Of a stretch of 64,000 nucleotides of DNA, positions 34,880 through 46,059 are shown piece after piece. Under the pieces are notes generated by a model, which saw only the letters and a list, made by a program, of their open reading frames with translations, had not been told where the DNA came from and did no database searches. Each line of letters opens with the position of its first letter. Position 1 is the stretch's first letter. Source of the DNA: Phyto melanocephala. Taxonomy: Eukaryota > Arthropoda > Insecta > Diptera > Rhinophoridae. A program made the position numbers and the translations under genes. The stretch is from the NCBI GenBank assembly GCA_941918925.1, contig OW799233.1:79549797-79613796 (forward strand), written 5' to 3'.

Positions 34880-35395
34880 ATTTACAGCTCAATGAGCAAA
34901 TTCAATTTAAACTGCCCGGCAAATTAATCAAATCGATCGACACAATAATGAATGAAGAACAAGCCGTCAATTATCCTATTGAATTTTTGAATTAATTGGA
35001 ACCACCCGAAATGCCACCGCATGTTACTAACATTAACGGTTGGATCACCAGTAATTCTTATTCGCAACTTAAACGCAATAAAGTTATGCAACGGAACCAG
35101 TTTGACCATCAAAAACTGTTCACCAAATTTAATCGAGGCAACAATCATCGGTGGCAGATTCAAAGGCGAAGACGTACTTATTCCACGAATTCCGATAATT
35201 TCCAACGATTTACCATTCCAATTCAAGCGGCTCCAATTCCCTTTGCGTCTTGCCATTGCTATTCAACAAAGCACAAAGCCAATCATTGACTATTGCTGGC
35301 TTATTCATGTTTTTCACAAGGCCAGTTGTATGTGGCTTGCTCTCGAGTTGGCACGCCAAAAAATTTCTACGTTAATATGAAGCAATAAGTAAATA
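34880..35395 (+). pseudogene. Helitron Pif1-like helicase C-terminal fragment
   Basis: The plus-strand readings in two frames give IDTIMNEEQAVNYPIEFLN, PPEMPPH, then VGSPVILIRNLNAIKLCNGT and a stretch with IEATIIGG, VLIPRIPIISNDLPFQFKR and LQFPLRLAIAIQQS. This is the well-known C-terminal sequence order of Pif1-type helicases in Helitron transposases (MPPH, G-x-P-[IV]-[MI]-L-[LI]-R-N-[LI]-[ND], the CNGT box, FKR-x-QFP). A frameshift lies near 35015, and the final Q-G-Q-[TS] motif is degraded. No Helitron 3' hairpin was located. Confidence 0.8.
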
Positions 35396-35464
35396 TAATT
35401 TTCAATTTGCCTTAAATACATGCGTTTCTTTTTAGATTGAGCCCATATCTACACCATATGTAAG

Positions 35465-35760
35465 TTATTCTGTAAAAAACTTTATACTAGGTATTCCATG
35501 GATTTTTATTTCAATGTATGCGTGCGGGTTTTCTGTGCCCCAAATGCGACAATTTTGCTTGTTTACATACCCACCGAGATCAAAATTAGCTTCATCTGAA
35601 AAGATGATTTTTTTTGGCAAAAAATCGGCCAAAGTAATGTCGCAATATTTCCCAGCGTTGTTCAAGCGTATACACAACCATATTCGTTCAGCGGAAGGAT
35701 AAATCCAATTATCTGTCAAATCAGACATGAGCTAAGTATTACCATTCACGAAATAAGCAC
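35465..35760 (-). mobile_element. Deleted mariner-family element, copy 2
   Basis: The minus strand carries the same N-terminus-to-catalytic-core junction as the copies at 22385 and 48570, followed by KKIIFSDEANFDLGGYVNKQ and RIWGTENPHAYIEIKIH, where it stops. The rest of the catalytic domain is missing, so this copy is shorter than the others. Confidence 0.7.
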
Positions 35761-37131
35761 TAGTTGAATTTTTCAGGGCCGATGTTGAATGTGAACCACA
35801 CCTAAACGGCAAGTCTTTTTTCTGAATTTCATTTGGCATTTCTCAATCTTAGACTCAGGGACCCAAAATAACAGTTATTTTGGAATTTTAAAGCAAAAAA
35901 AGCATTTAGAAGTAAAAGTCGTAAAACGGATTCAAGTATACCATATTGATCCTTATGCATTAGTCTATCATAAAATATGTTGCTTTTTAAAATTTTGATT
36001 TTTATTTTTTCGAGCAAAAATAAAAGTTATTTTTTGATTTTTATTTTTTCAAGCAAAAATAAAAGTTATTTTTTGATTTTTATTTTTTCGAGCAAAAATA
36101 AAAGTTTTTTTTTGATTTTTATTTTTTCAAGCAAAAATAAAAGTTATTTTTTGATTTTTATTTTTTCGAGCAAAAATAAAAGTTATTTTTTGATTTTTAT
36201 TTTTTTGAGCAAAAATAAAAGTTATTTTTTGATTTTTATTTTTTTCGAGCAAAAATAAAAGTTATTTTTTTGATTTTTATTTTTTCGATATTAAATATTA
36301 TTTAAATGTAACGGTAAAGACGAGTTTTTAATAACTGTACTCGAATTTGTGATTTCTCATATTTATTGTCAGTGATTGTTTAATGTCGTTACATACTACT
36401 CTAAAAGCTCCTAATAACTCCTCTCATTTTTATCAATTCGTTTTGCTTAGAAATTTACAAATGTAGGATGATTTACTAAATATCTGAACAACTTCGTAAC
36501 TCAGCGCCCACCATTGATATAGAATACATAGTATACAAAAATGTGAGAAATCACAAAATCATCATCTTGGGAATTTTTTATGCACATTAAAATTAATATT
36601 TAATATTAACTTAATTATTGTAACACGTACAATTCGTTAGAAAATAACTTTTATTTTTGCTCGAAAAAATAAAAATCAAAAAATAACTTTTATTTTTGCT
36701 CGAAAAAATAAAAATCAAAAAATAACTTTTATTTTTGCTCGAAAAAATAAAAATCAAAAAATAACTTTTATTTTTGCTCGAAAAAATAAAAATCAAAAAA
36801 TAACTTTTATTTTTGCTCGAAAAAATAAAAATCAAAAAATAACTTTTATTTTTGCTCGAAAAAATAAAAATCAAAAAATAACTTTTATTTTTGCTCAAAA
36901 AAATAAAAATCAAAAAATAACTGTTATCATCTGACTTTTATGAAAAAAGGAATAATAATTACGGTCCCTGCTTAGACTAAATCAATTTAAGCCATGGAAA
37001 GATACACAATCTAGCAACGCGTTAAAGTCATTAAGGGTTATTATGACAATTAAATAATTTAAATAATTTGTGTTTTATTCAAAATCAACATCAACCCTTA
37101 AAATTTAACCACCCTTTATATATATTTTAAA
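35761..37131. repeat. Mariner-like MITE interrupted by a palindromic hAT-like element
   Basis: The left piece (35770-35855) reads CAGGGCCGATGTTGAATGTG, ACCACACCTAAACG and TTTGGCATTTCTCAATCT. The right piece (36979-37131) reads GGAAAGATACACAATCTAGC, AACGCGTTAAAGT and CTTAAAATTTAACCACCCTT. Together they match the mariner-like MITE inside the type A copies at 12573-13194 and 51890-52505. The 1.1-kb element at 35856 splits it. Confidence 0.65.
35856..36970. mobile_element. hAT-like foldback element with inverted 39-bp tandem arrays
   Basis: The ends CAGGGACCC and CGGTCCCTG are inverted. Identical 8-bp flanks CTTAGACT (35848-35855 and 36971-36978) mark the target duplication, so hAT mobilisation is likely. 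Inside, about eight tandem copies of a 39-bp unit (TTTTTGATTTTTATTTTTTC, GAGCAAAAATAAAAGTTA) fill 35995-36295, and about seven copies in reverse orientation fill 36640-36925. The spacer (36296-36639) is unique. The unit length is a multiple of three, so periodic reading frames appear on both sides; they are not taken as genes. Confidence 0.88.
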
Positions 37132-37150
37132 TCTAAAATAAATTTTGAAC

Positions 37151-37965
37151 CATAGCTTGGAAATAATGATTAGTAATCCTAATGATTAGCAATTGGATTA
37201 GAAATTTTTATTGTGCTTAAAAATTGATTAATTATGATTAGTTAGGCATTTTAGACGATTACTAATTGATTAGATTAGAAATAATCAAAAATCTAATCAC
37301 AATTAGTGACGATTAGCATTTCTAATCAAATCTAATCAAAACTAATCGAAAAACTAATTGATTAGATTTCTTGATTATTTTTGATTAGATTTGATTAGAT
37401 CAACTATTTTTAACTATTTTTGTGAAAAGAAAATATTTATTTATCACATTTGTTGCTATATTTACATAATCTAACAGATTTTGAATATTGCATAAAATTG
37501 CATACGATTCACCCTGTTCTTAAACTAAACACTTGACATAGCTGGTTCACTTTGTTGTTGTGTTATAATTAATGTTAATTTTCAACGTCTTTTGTGATTT
37601 TAATTTTGCTTTATTCAAATTGAAGTGTTCAAAATTATTGGTAAGTAAAAATGCACGGATTTTTTTTTATAGCAACAAATGTGATAAATAAATATTTTCT
37701 TTTCACAAAAATAGTTAAAAATAGTTGATCTAATCAAATCGAATCAAAAATAATCAAGAAATCTAATCAATTAGTTTTTCGATTAGTTTTGATTTGATTT
37801 GATTAGAAATGCTAATCGTCACTAATTGTGATTAGATTTTTGATTATTTCTAATCTAATCAATTAGTAATCTGAAATTTTTATCAAAATTCTATTCTAAT
37901 GATTAGATTATTTTATTTTTCTAATCGTAATGATTTCTAATTCTAATTGAAATTCCCAAGCTATG
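37151..37965. mobile_element. hAT-like palindromic element rich in GATTAG words
   Basis: The ends CATAGCTTGG and CCAAGCTATG are flanked by identical 8-bp copies of TTTTGAAC (37143-37150 and 37966-37973). The two arms (about 320 bp each) mirror each other, including the GATTAG/CTAATC clusters and TGTGAAAAGAAAATATTTAT against its complement, around a spacer near 37480-37670. It has no coding capacity. CTAATC/GATTAG words occur dozens of times in the arms. Confidence 0.88.
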
Positions 37966-37973
37966 TTTTGAAC

Positions 37974-39565
37974 ATAGACTATATAGTCCTTAAATCTCAA
38001 GAATGATAGCTTTTCATCCAAATAGGTCTAATTTAAGCACAATTTCTAAATATAACCTTTTTTTGCAAATTGCATTTAGCAACAATTATAAAATTTTCAA
38101 AATCATATAACTCACATCTTAAATAAATTCAGAGTTTAAACTATACGCTCTGAAATGTTTGTTAATAGGTTTAGTAGGAGCATATGTTAGCAATTTGGAT
38201 ATTCTTTTAAATTTTAAGGTATTTGAAACTATTACAATATAAGTACGTACATACAGATTTTACTTAATTGAAATATTCTATTACGCGTAAATTTTAAATT
38301 TTTATGCACAAAATGTTATTGAACTGATAATAAACTGTTTTATTAACGTAGTCCTCAATGAGTGAGAGATATGTTACTTATGTATGTTTTAAAACGGAGC
38401 TAACTTTAAAACATTATTTAAACAAATATTTACATAAATAGTTATTAGTTCTGCTTTGTTCGAATGTTTTTGATTTAAATATATTTAGGCCTGGATTCTA
38501 ATTTTGATGTGCAAAACGAGCTCGTACTTATTTTATTAAAGCGTGTTTGTTTTAAAGCAGACCAACACTTTAAAAAGGTTTTGATTGTTTTAAAGGTTAA
38601 TTTTGTTTGACATTTAATAATACATTATTTTAAATTGATTCAATTTCTGTTGAATTTTTTTTTTTGTTGAATTGGTAATTGAAAACTTTAATATAACGCG
38701 CAATTAAACTAAAATTGCTATGACGCATTTGGAGTGCTGGTAATATAAAAGCCATTGTGAAAGTACCATTATATTCAAAAAAAGTATTCGTTTAGTACTT
38801 TTAATTTGTCAGTGGACCGCAATGATCAGGTTGATGTGCCTTTTAGGTATCTATATATCTTTAATCGTTCTTTTTTAGTGCGTGTCTATCAAGTTAAGAA
38901 CTATTTGCCAAATAGGCTTTTACTTTTTTTGTACTTATTAAATACATAAAAACTTCCAAATATTGATATTTTTTAGATTGTTTGTAACAACTTCCACAGT
39001 TGATGTAGGGATGATTAAATAGTTTAAAGAATAATTGAATCACATAAATATTGCGATTTCTGAAACCCGGTTTCAGTTTTAAATAGCAGCTTTGGGATTT
39101 TAAAATAAATATGTTAAATTAATTTTTTTTTTTTTTTAATAGGTAAAATTTTAAAGGTTACAGGGCCTACAACAATGGTAAATTTAAAATAGTTTTATAT
39201 TATAATCATCTTTGTATTAGTATCTTTCAGAAAAATAGAAAACTATTATACATATTAATAAATATTCGTTTTAAAGTGAAAAGAGTAAAATTGTCTCTTT
39301 AGACAAACATAGTCAAAACAAGTAAGAGTGTTATATACGGCCTTACAGAATTTTATATACCCTATATATTAGTCAATAATTATTTTTGGTACCCATATTT
39401 ATGGGGTTAAAAAAATAATATTTGTATCTACAATTTTGTTTCTTACGTCATCTTGGACTGCATTTTTATTATAGTTTACTGCACTCTACTAATCAAACCG
39501 TTTCATTTGATACCAATGAGTGTTAAAGGGGGAAAATTTTAGTTTAATAGATTAGACCAAATATA
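37974..39565. other. Intron sequence without recognised genes
   Basis: Long AT-rich stretch. At 39314-39365 ACAAGTAAGAGTGTTATATA with a TATACCC-like block marks the end of a degraded type A/C repeat. Nothing else is identifiable. Confidence 0.4.
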
Positions 39566-40002
39566 GGCCGACTTCCTAAACACAAGTTGCAATTCATAAT
39601 TTAAAAAAATGCGTATGCAATGCTAAACATGTCTTAAGTGCAACCTTGCGTTGCAGAGATTTTTTTTGCATTTTATCGGCATTTAGGAACGCTCATGGAT
39701 CTACTTTTTGTCTCTGCAATATAAAGTGTTTAATTATTTAAATTATTAGTCTTTGATTTTAATAAACTCTATCAATTATAAATAATTTATTAAAAATAAA
39801 CAAAGAAAATACTAACTCAGCCATTGCAGCTCAAATGTTTGCATACAAAACAAAAATGATGCGCAATTTTGACAGCTGATACTTAGTAAAATGAGTTGCC
39901 AAACGATTAGGAACATTGGACATTGCTAGAAAGTTTACATATGCGTTTACGAAGTGTGTGCATTGTAAATATGCATTGCAACTTGCATTTAGGAAGTCGG
40001 CC
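39566..40002 (-). mobile_element. GGCCGACTTC MITE, copy 2
   Basis: It is 437 bp with the same ~28-bp inverted ends as the copy at 23690 and in the reverse orientation. Shared internal words include GCAGAGA, TTGACAGCTGATACTTAGTA and CAATGGCTGAG. It is flanked by ATA on both sides. Both copies lie in introns of the same host gene. Confidence 0.8.
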
Positions 40003-41139
40003 ATACATATATCGCTGGTCACAAGTAGAAAAGCCGTTACTCAAATAATTTTAACTTTACAGGAGAAGGCAAAAACGAAATAGAAACTTGATTATCATAA
40101 TGTACATTCAATTGTAAAATTGCTAGTAAATATGTTATTTTTGATACTATTGAACTAAATTTTTGTGTCGAGGTGTATTTGTGTAAAATGTATTGGAATC
40201 ATTGAGTAACTAATTTCGCAAAAGATACGTGCGAGATCTTCTATAATTTAATTTTAATCAACACAAGGACAGACGGACAGCTTTCCGAAAATATATACTT
40301 TAAGATGTCAGAAATTAATATTCCAGATATTTCCCCTAAGACAGAAGTGTTTTTGCAGGGATTCAACTGATGATAAAGTGATTGGATTTAGGTAAAAACA
40401 CTAATGATTTTAACATTAGCGTGTAATTATAGTGCATATGTATGTTTACATTAATAAATTAATGAACTGTACACTATTCTAATAAGTGTACAGAATTCGT
40501 GAATATTTGGTGAAAAAGAACCGATGTCTGATGTGTTAAAGATGTTTGTTTACATGAAAAAACTTTAATTTTAATACTTCTCTGATATGTTTTGTGCCAA
40601 TCAGACCAGATGAAGTGATTACTAATTTGTTTGTGCCTTAACTGGAACGTATTAAAGCTGCAGATTTTAGCAAAAGGAAACCACATAAAATTTAAATATT
40701 AAACGAAGCTTTCGAAGAACGGCCACATCGTTTGTTAGATTGGATTCAAATAGGATATTTTCTCGGTTTATGTAAGTTGCTTAAGAAATTAAGCCTTTAG
40801 AAGGAAAAATTCGAAGCTTTATTGTTTAAATAAAGCCTGGGGACAAATTACTGCAGTCGAACGCGATCGAAATTATACAATTATTATTTGAATTTCTATA
40901 TCAATTTGATTTGATATTTAATTTACTGCAAAGAGTATGTTAAATTAGAACTTCAAATTACACTCCTATAGCGGCGGTTACATTTCCCAAATCATCTTCA
41001 AACAGTAACTGCATAAAATTAAATGTCAAATACAGCCAGTTTCTTTAACAATAAAAACATTTCAATTTGTTTTCCGCTTCTAAAAAAAACACCCAATATC
41101 TTTAATCGAGCTTTCATAAGATGATGCCGGTATGTTTAC
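40003..41139. other. Intron sequence without a confirmed gene
   Basis: 40250-40340 shows traces of a type A/C repeat (ACAGACGGACAGCTTTCCGA). Around 40590-40760 the plus strand reads, with stops, as LERIKAADFSKRKPHK and FEERPHRLLDWIQ, which looks like old coding sequence from an unidentified mobile element. The rest is unassigned. Confidence 0.3.
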
Positions 41140-42408
41140 ATCTTCAAAAGCGAGTGTCCTTCTCTGGTTGCATGATGTTTGAGATAGAGAATTCTTCGAA
41201 TGTGAGATAAATACAGCAAGTCGGTTTTTTCTATCGTCATTTGGTGTTTTAGGGGCATTTGGAAATACGTTTATTTTTCCACGTTCAATTTCGTCATTTA
41301 ACTGCCTCAGATTAAAAGCTTTAAACTCTGGTGGAATTAAAGGTGATGAAAATTCTGGTGGCAATGACATATTTTTTACACTACTCAGTGGAAAGAGAAA
41401 AGATTTATCGTCTATTGTTGTTTTTTCTGTGTCTATTGCAACACATGAATCGGTCTTAGATTTATCATTTAGTTCTTGCATTTTTTCTTCCTCCCAATCA
41501 ATTGGAGTTTTAGCTGTATTTAAAAATGGTGTGCATAACTTACGAAAAACTACACTGTCAGCAACATTTAAGGTACCTGATGTAGATTCCTGATATAATT
41601 TCTTGGGAGACACACACATATCTTCATTTAAATTAATAGTTTGTCGAGATGAATGAGTTTGAGGTTCATGTAGATTGGTTTCATTGTGCTGGTTGAAGTT
41701 TATAGTTTGAAGTAATTTACCTTTTGGGATGGCACCCTGACGCATATATTTGCTATCTTTTGTGGCTTGAGTATCAACTTCAATGGACTGATTAAAATTT
41801 ATGGTTTGTCGTGAGTCTATTGACTTTTTATTGTCAATATTTGAGGAAACTTCAATAGGGGTATTAAAATAAACAGTTGGTCGAGATATAATTTTCGAAG
41901 TGCATTCATCTGTATCTGAATTTTTATTATTTGTACCTGGTGATATTTCGATAGTTTGATTAAATAAAATTGTATGGGAATTTATTTTGTCTTTTGGCGA
42001 ACGGATGTTTAAATTACAATAATTTGGTGACATTTCAATTGCTTCATTGAAATTGCTCGTTGGTTGTCTTGTTTTAACGTTTGTTTCAAGGTCATGATGA
42101 CTTTTATTCAGTTGCACATTCTCATCAGATTTTTGTAAAAAAGACAGTTGATTTAATTTTTCCTGAAATGCTTGTGATTCCTTTTCAACATTAAACTCAG
42201 ATATTTGAGGTTCAGAAAATGGTTCATCTGTGATCTCCATTTTACAACTATTATTTTGAGTTTCATTTTTATTGGTAATATATATTGGATTACCTATTTC
42301 TTTATCAAATTGCTTAGTCTTACGGGGAGAAAGTTGTATTACTGTTGTTTGTTGTATTGATTCTTTTGGATTTTTGCTTTTGCAACGTGTAAAATCAAGA
42401 AACTGTCC
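41140..42408 (-). CDS. Spc105R: KNL1/Spc105R, exon 2 of those visible (TxxF-MELT-like array)
   Basis: The acceptor TTTATTTCTAG opens the exon in phase 0 (GQFLDFTRCKSK). The preferred donor is GAAGAT|GTAAAC, also phase 0, because it alone matches exon 3. Six repeat modules lie between about 42060 and 41605: TSNFNEAIEMS, TILFNQTIEIS, TVYFNTPIEVS, TINFNQSIEVD, TINFNQHNETN and TINLNEDMCVS, spaced 22-33 residues. The pattern T-x-x-aromatic followed by a MELT-like core matches the T-omega plus MELT modules of KNL1, which recruit Bub3-Bub1 to kinetochores. A seventh start (RRTLAFED) sits at the donor and continues in exon 3. The donor is non-consensus at -1, so the left edge is less certain than the rest. 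Confidence 0.87.
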
Positions 42409-42698
42409 CTAGAAATAAAAAAAAAATAATTTTTATACTTAGAAAGGACGATTTTTTTTGCTATTTGAAATCTAATGTCAAAAATTATCAGTAAGTATGC
42501 TACAATTGGATCGCACAGAAGCACCACCTATGACGCAGCCGCAGGCATTTATTTATCGCCCCAAATAAATATTTCATTACTTTCTTTCTGTTTTTTTTTT
42601 CAAATCCAAACGATTCAAAAATTACCCGGTATATCGATACTTGTAAGAATATAGTCCAATCTTTATATTGATATATAGCATCGTAGATTGCAAGATAA
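42409..42698. other. Intron sequence without recognised features
   Basis: Short AT-rich gap between exon 2 and the next repeat. Confidence 0.4.
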
Positions 42699-43002
42699 AC
42701 AAGTAGGAGCACTATATTCTGCATTGCCGAATTTTAAATACCCACCACCAAAATTGTATGTACTTTTATAGCACAAAATTTAATATTTTGTTAATAACTA
42801 TAATCGCTATGCTATATGTAATCTCTTTATACTAAAATATGTATCATTTCCCTTTTGTAACTTCGATTTGCTATTAAAATATTTTCTTAAATTTAGTCTT
42901 GCAATGAAACCTTAAGTATTTCTACATTAGGAGTAATCAATGTTGTATTTGTACTGAAACTGAAGATAAGAATTTGGTAGCCAGAGGAAGCTAAAAAAAC
43001 AA

Positions 43003-43390
43003 TGGGCCAATTCAAAGTAGACTCTCTCATATTGTACTATGTCATATAATTCATATTAATATGACTAGTGACTTTGAACACCTTTTGTTAACAAATTATG
43101 TATTTAATACAAGAAAGAAGACAAAGAGATGACGCTGTTAAAAATTGTATGTATACAGGAAAGAAGAAAATAGAAAATATTATCTCTGAGAGGTGAGTAG
43201 CGAAGAAATTCTCTCTGAGAGACAGTATGGTTAAAAGTATAACATAAACAATTTCTTATACATAGGAAACAAATGTGTAAAGTCTTATTATTTTTTTGTA
43301 TGGAAATTACTAACAAAAATTTTATGCGTGCATAAAATAATATGAAATAGTACAAATATGACTGATATGCAACTACTTTGAATTGGCCCA
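43003..43390 (+). mobile_element. TGGGCCAATTC MITE, copy 2
   Basis: 388 bp between TGGGCCAATTCAAAGT and ACTTTGAATTGGCCCA. It is nearly identical to the copy at 43519, 128 bp downstream in the same orientation, with small differences such as an extra CT near the left end. Confidence 0.85.
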
Positions 43391-43518
43391 TTATTAACTC
43401 ACCTCATACTCTTAAATACTTTTTAAATAATACAATTAATGTTTGAAGTTCACTAATATAACCCAATTTAGATTTATTTATTTTTTTTTTTTCATAATTT
43501 TTGTCCATTTAGAAATAA

Positions 43519-43905
43519 TGGGCCAATTCAAAGTAGACTCTCATATTGTACTATGTCATATAATTCATATTAATATGACTAGTGACTTTGAACACCTTTT
43601 GTTAACAAATTATGTATTTAATACAAGAAAGAAGACAAAGAGATGACGCTGTTAAAAATTGTATGTATACAGGAAAGAAGAAAATAGAAAATATTCTCTC
43701 TGAGAGGTGAGAAGCGAAGAAATTCTCTCTGAGAGACAGTATGGTTAAAAGTATAACATAAACAATTTCTTATACATAGGAAACAATTGTGTAAAGTCAT
43801 ATTATTTTTTTTGTATGGAAATTACTAACAAAAATTTTAGGCATGCATAAAATAATATGAAATAGTACAAATATGACTGATATGCAACCACTTTGAATTG
43901 GCCCA
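43519..43905 (+). mobile_element. TGGGCCAATTC MITE, copy 3
   Basis: 387 bp with the same inverted ends as copies at 19114 and 43003. The close direct pair could have arisen by two insertions or by a duplication; the unrelated 128-bp spacer favours separate insertions. Confidence 0.85.
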
Positions 43906-44788
43906 ATATTAATTTAAAATAATAAAATACTTTACTTTTTTTGCAAATCGAGAGAGAAAAAACGGTAAATCGGTCGGTTGCATAAAATAAATTTCTTGAT
44001 GAAAAAACTGAAAATATTTAAAAAAAAAACTATAATTAAAAAGGAAACTTATACCTTTAACTTATGTCTAATCCTGTACTCTAATTATAAGACTTATAGT
44101 CTTGTTGTATGGGATATCTAAGCATGTATAATCTTTTTACATTTTATATACAATTTTCTTCACAATTTCGAAATGCAATAACTGAAATGAAAACAGTTGA
44201 CTAATTTGGTTTTTAATTAGTTCAATTCAAGGACAAGTCATTACATGTAAAATAATAAAATTAATTAATAAATAAGATTTTTTATAATGCTGTCATACAT
44301 TTTTAGATATCCTACTGTGCATTTTTTAAATGGTAGATATGACTTTTAAATTTATATGCGCCAACGTATTTTGTTTAAAATGATTTCTTTAATTGAAATA
44401 CAATTTGAAGGCTAGGGAGAAAAACTTCTTAGTTTGTATACAATTTCATTTTAAAAATTCTTCCTTATATCCCTGACAGACAGACATATATAAGCATAAA
44501 CTAGTTTTTTCAATGTTTTTTTTGCATTTTAAGTTCACACTCAATCAATGCCATTTATAAATGGTGGTTAAATTTTAAGGCGTGTCAAAATAGTTTCTGC
44601 TAATAAATTCAACTTAGGTATTTTAATATAGTCCTAAAATGAATATACCTCCACACCATTTTTTTTCTTTTTGTAGTGGGTATAAAAATAGTAAAAGAAC
44701 CAAAAAATAAAAGTATGTATTATTATTTATGTATTATAATTAGTATTAAAAATTTGCAATGTATATGTAAATAAATAAACTAAAAAAC

Positions 44789-45965
44789 TAGGTAGGTAGG
44801 TAGGAAAAGGGGATGCAGAAAGCAGTATCTGCCTCCTACACCCACACTCGGAGACCAATAAGATCCATTGCGTTACCCTTTTATATATTAAAGATAGAAA
44901 AGAGAGAGAGAGAGAGTTTCCAAAGATATAGTACATAAGAAAATAATAAATTAGTAGGAAATAAAATAAAAGAAAGAAAGAAAAACAGATTCTCTACGAG
45001 CCCCATTGCATGTTCACTAACCACCCGATCCCCATGATGAATCCGATAATATTCCCCAGCTTGCACTTTGAAACATCATCTCTCTAACATCTTAAGCAGA
45101 AAAGACGAGAGGCTAATAGGTCTAAAATCTTTCGGCTTCGAGTGTCCTGTCCTACCAGCCTTGGGTATAAAAATAACCCTAACCTCTCTCCTCCTAGTTA
45201 TGTATCTCCTCAGGAGACACGCTCTAAACACTCTCGTCAACAGTAAAAGAAAATGATCCGAGACGTTTTGCAGCATGGCAGGGATAATTCCATCCGGACC
45301 CGGGGATTTATAGGCCTCAAACGTATTAACCGCCCATGCTACTTTATCCGTCGTTATCATCCCTCAACTATCTCCCGTTCTCTATCGATCGATCCCTGGT
45401 CGACCTCTGTCGAATGAGCGTCCCTCACATTCACACAGCCGGAAAAGTGTGTCTCCATAAGTAGATCCAGGGTCTCCGAGCAAGACTCTGTCCACGAGCC
45501 ATCCGTTCTCTAAACATAACCAGGTACCATAGGGTCTTTGAATAATATTTTCCTGAACCTTGACAGCTCATTTACAGACTCTATGGACTCGCAAAACCTC
45601 GTCCACGATACCCATTTGGCCCTCTTGAGTTTGTTGAGGGTTATACCTATTGAAACACAATTTATAGCTCTCCCAATCGTCGGCCTTCCTACTAGCCTTC
45701 GTCCTCTTAAATTTCTTTCTAACCATAGACCTTTGAACACCCAGTTCCCTGGTCCACCATTTGGCTGTTCCCTACGTTACCATACGTAGTAGTCTCCCTA
45801 AAATACGCCCAATTCGTTCTGCGCGGGTTCCTATAGGGTTCCCTACTAGATCTGGTATAGAACAATTCAAAATTGATCCTGCTGTGGTCTGAAAACGAGT
45901 ATTCACTCGCATCCTTCCATCCCCTTACAAAATCATTACCCCTATTCGCCAAAAAACTAACAACA
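44789..45965 (-). mobile_element. LINE (R1/LOA-like), internally deleted, minus strand
   Basis: On the minus strand the 5' part reads as the end of the endonuclease (FSDHSRINFELFYTRSSREP, RRTNWAYFRE) and a linker (KRAKWVSWTRFCESI), then reverse transcriptase entry motifs: AYKSPGPDGIIPAMLQ, VRVIFIPKAGRTGHSKP and KDFRPISLSSFLLKMLERL. It then jumps without the catalytic core to a 3' tail that ends in CCTACCTACCTACCTA (44789-44804 on the plus strand as TAGG repeats). Stops and frameshifts are present. The same 3' tail recurs at 61960. Confidence 0.8.
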
Positions 45966-46059
45966 ATGACAATTTTGCAGAAACAAATAAACGCATAAAT
46001 TACTTCTAGTTATTTGAATTCACCCGATAAGTACTTAGTAAAAATTTTAATAATTTACT

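Larger units (their letters stand above)
42699..44690 (+). repeat. Type A repeat, degraded, with two nested MITEs
   Basis: It starts ACAAGTAGGAGCACTATATT with TACCCACCACCA. Type A text is recognisable to about 42970 (CTTCGATTTGCTATT). The two TGGGCCAATTC MITEs follow, then 43910-44550 is AT-rich and unassigned. A terminal fragment returns at 44565-44690 (TGGTGGTTAAATTTTAAGG, then GTAGTGGGTATAAAAA). Deletions make the exact history unclear. Confidence 0.5.

Noticed and set aside
35977..36913. Periodic 93- and 100-codon frames with a 13-residue unit
   Set aside because: These are translations of the 39-bp tandem arrays in a mobile element. The perfect periodicity and mirror copy on the other strand explain them without a protein.
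35995..36925. CRISPR-like regular spacing
   Set aside because: The 39-bp units are contiguous without unique spacers, and the genome is eukaryotic.
41080..41139. Extension of exon 2 to GATATTGG|GTGTTT or to the stop at 41080
   Set aside because: The GTGTTT donor is weak and leaves phase 2, which does not fit exon 3. The phase-0 donor at 41140 fits and completes a repeat module.
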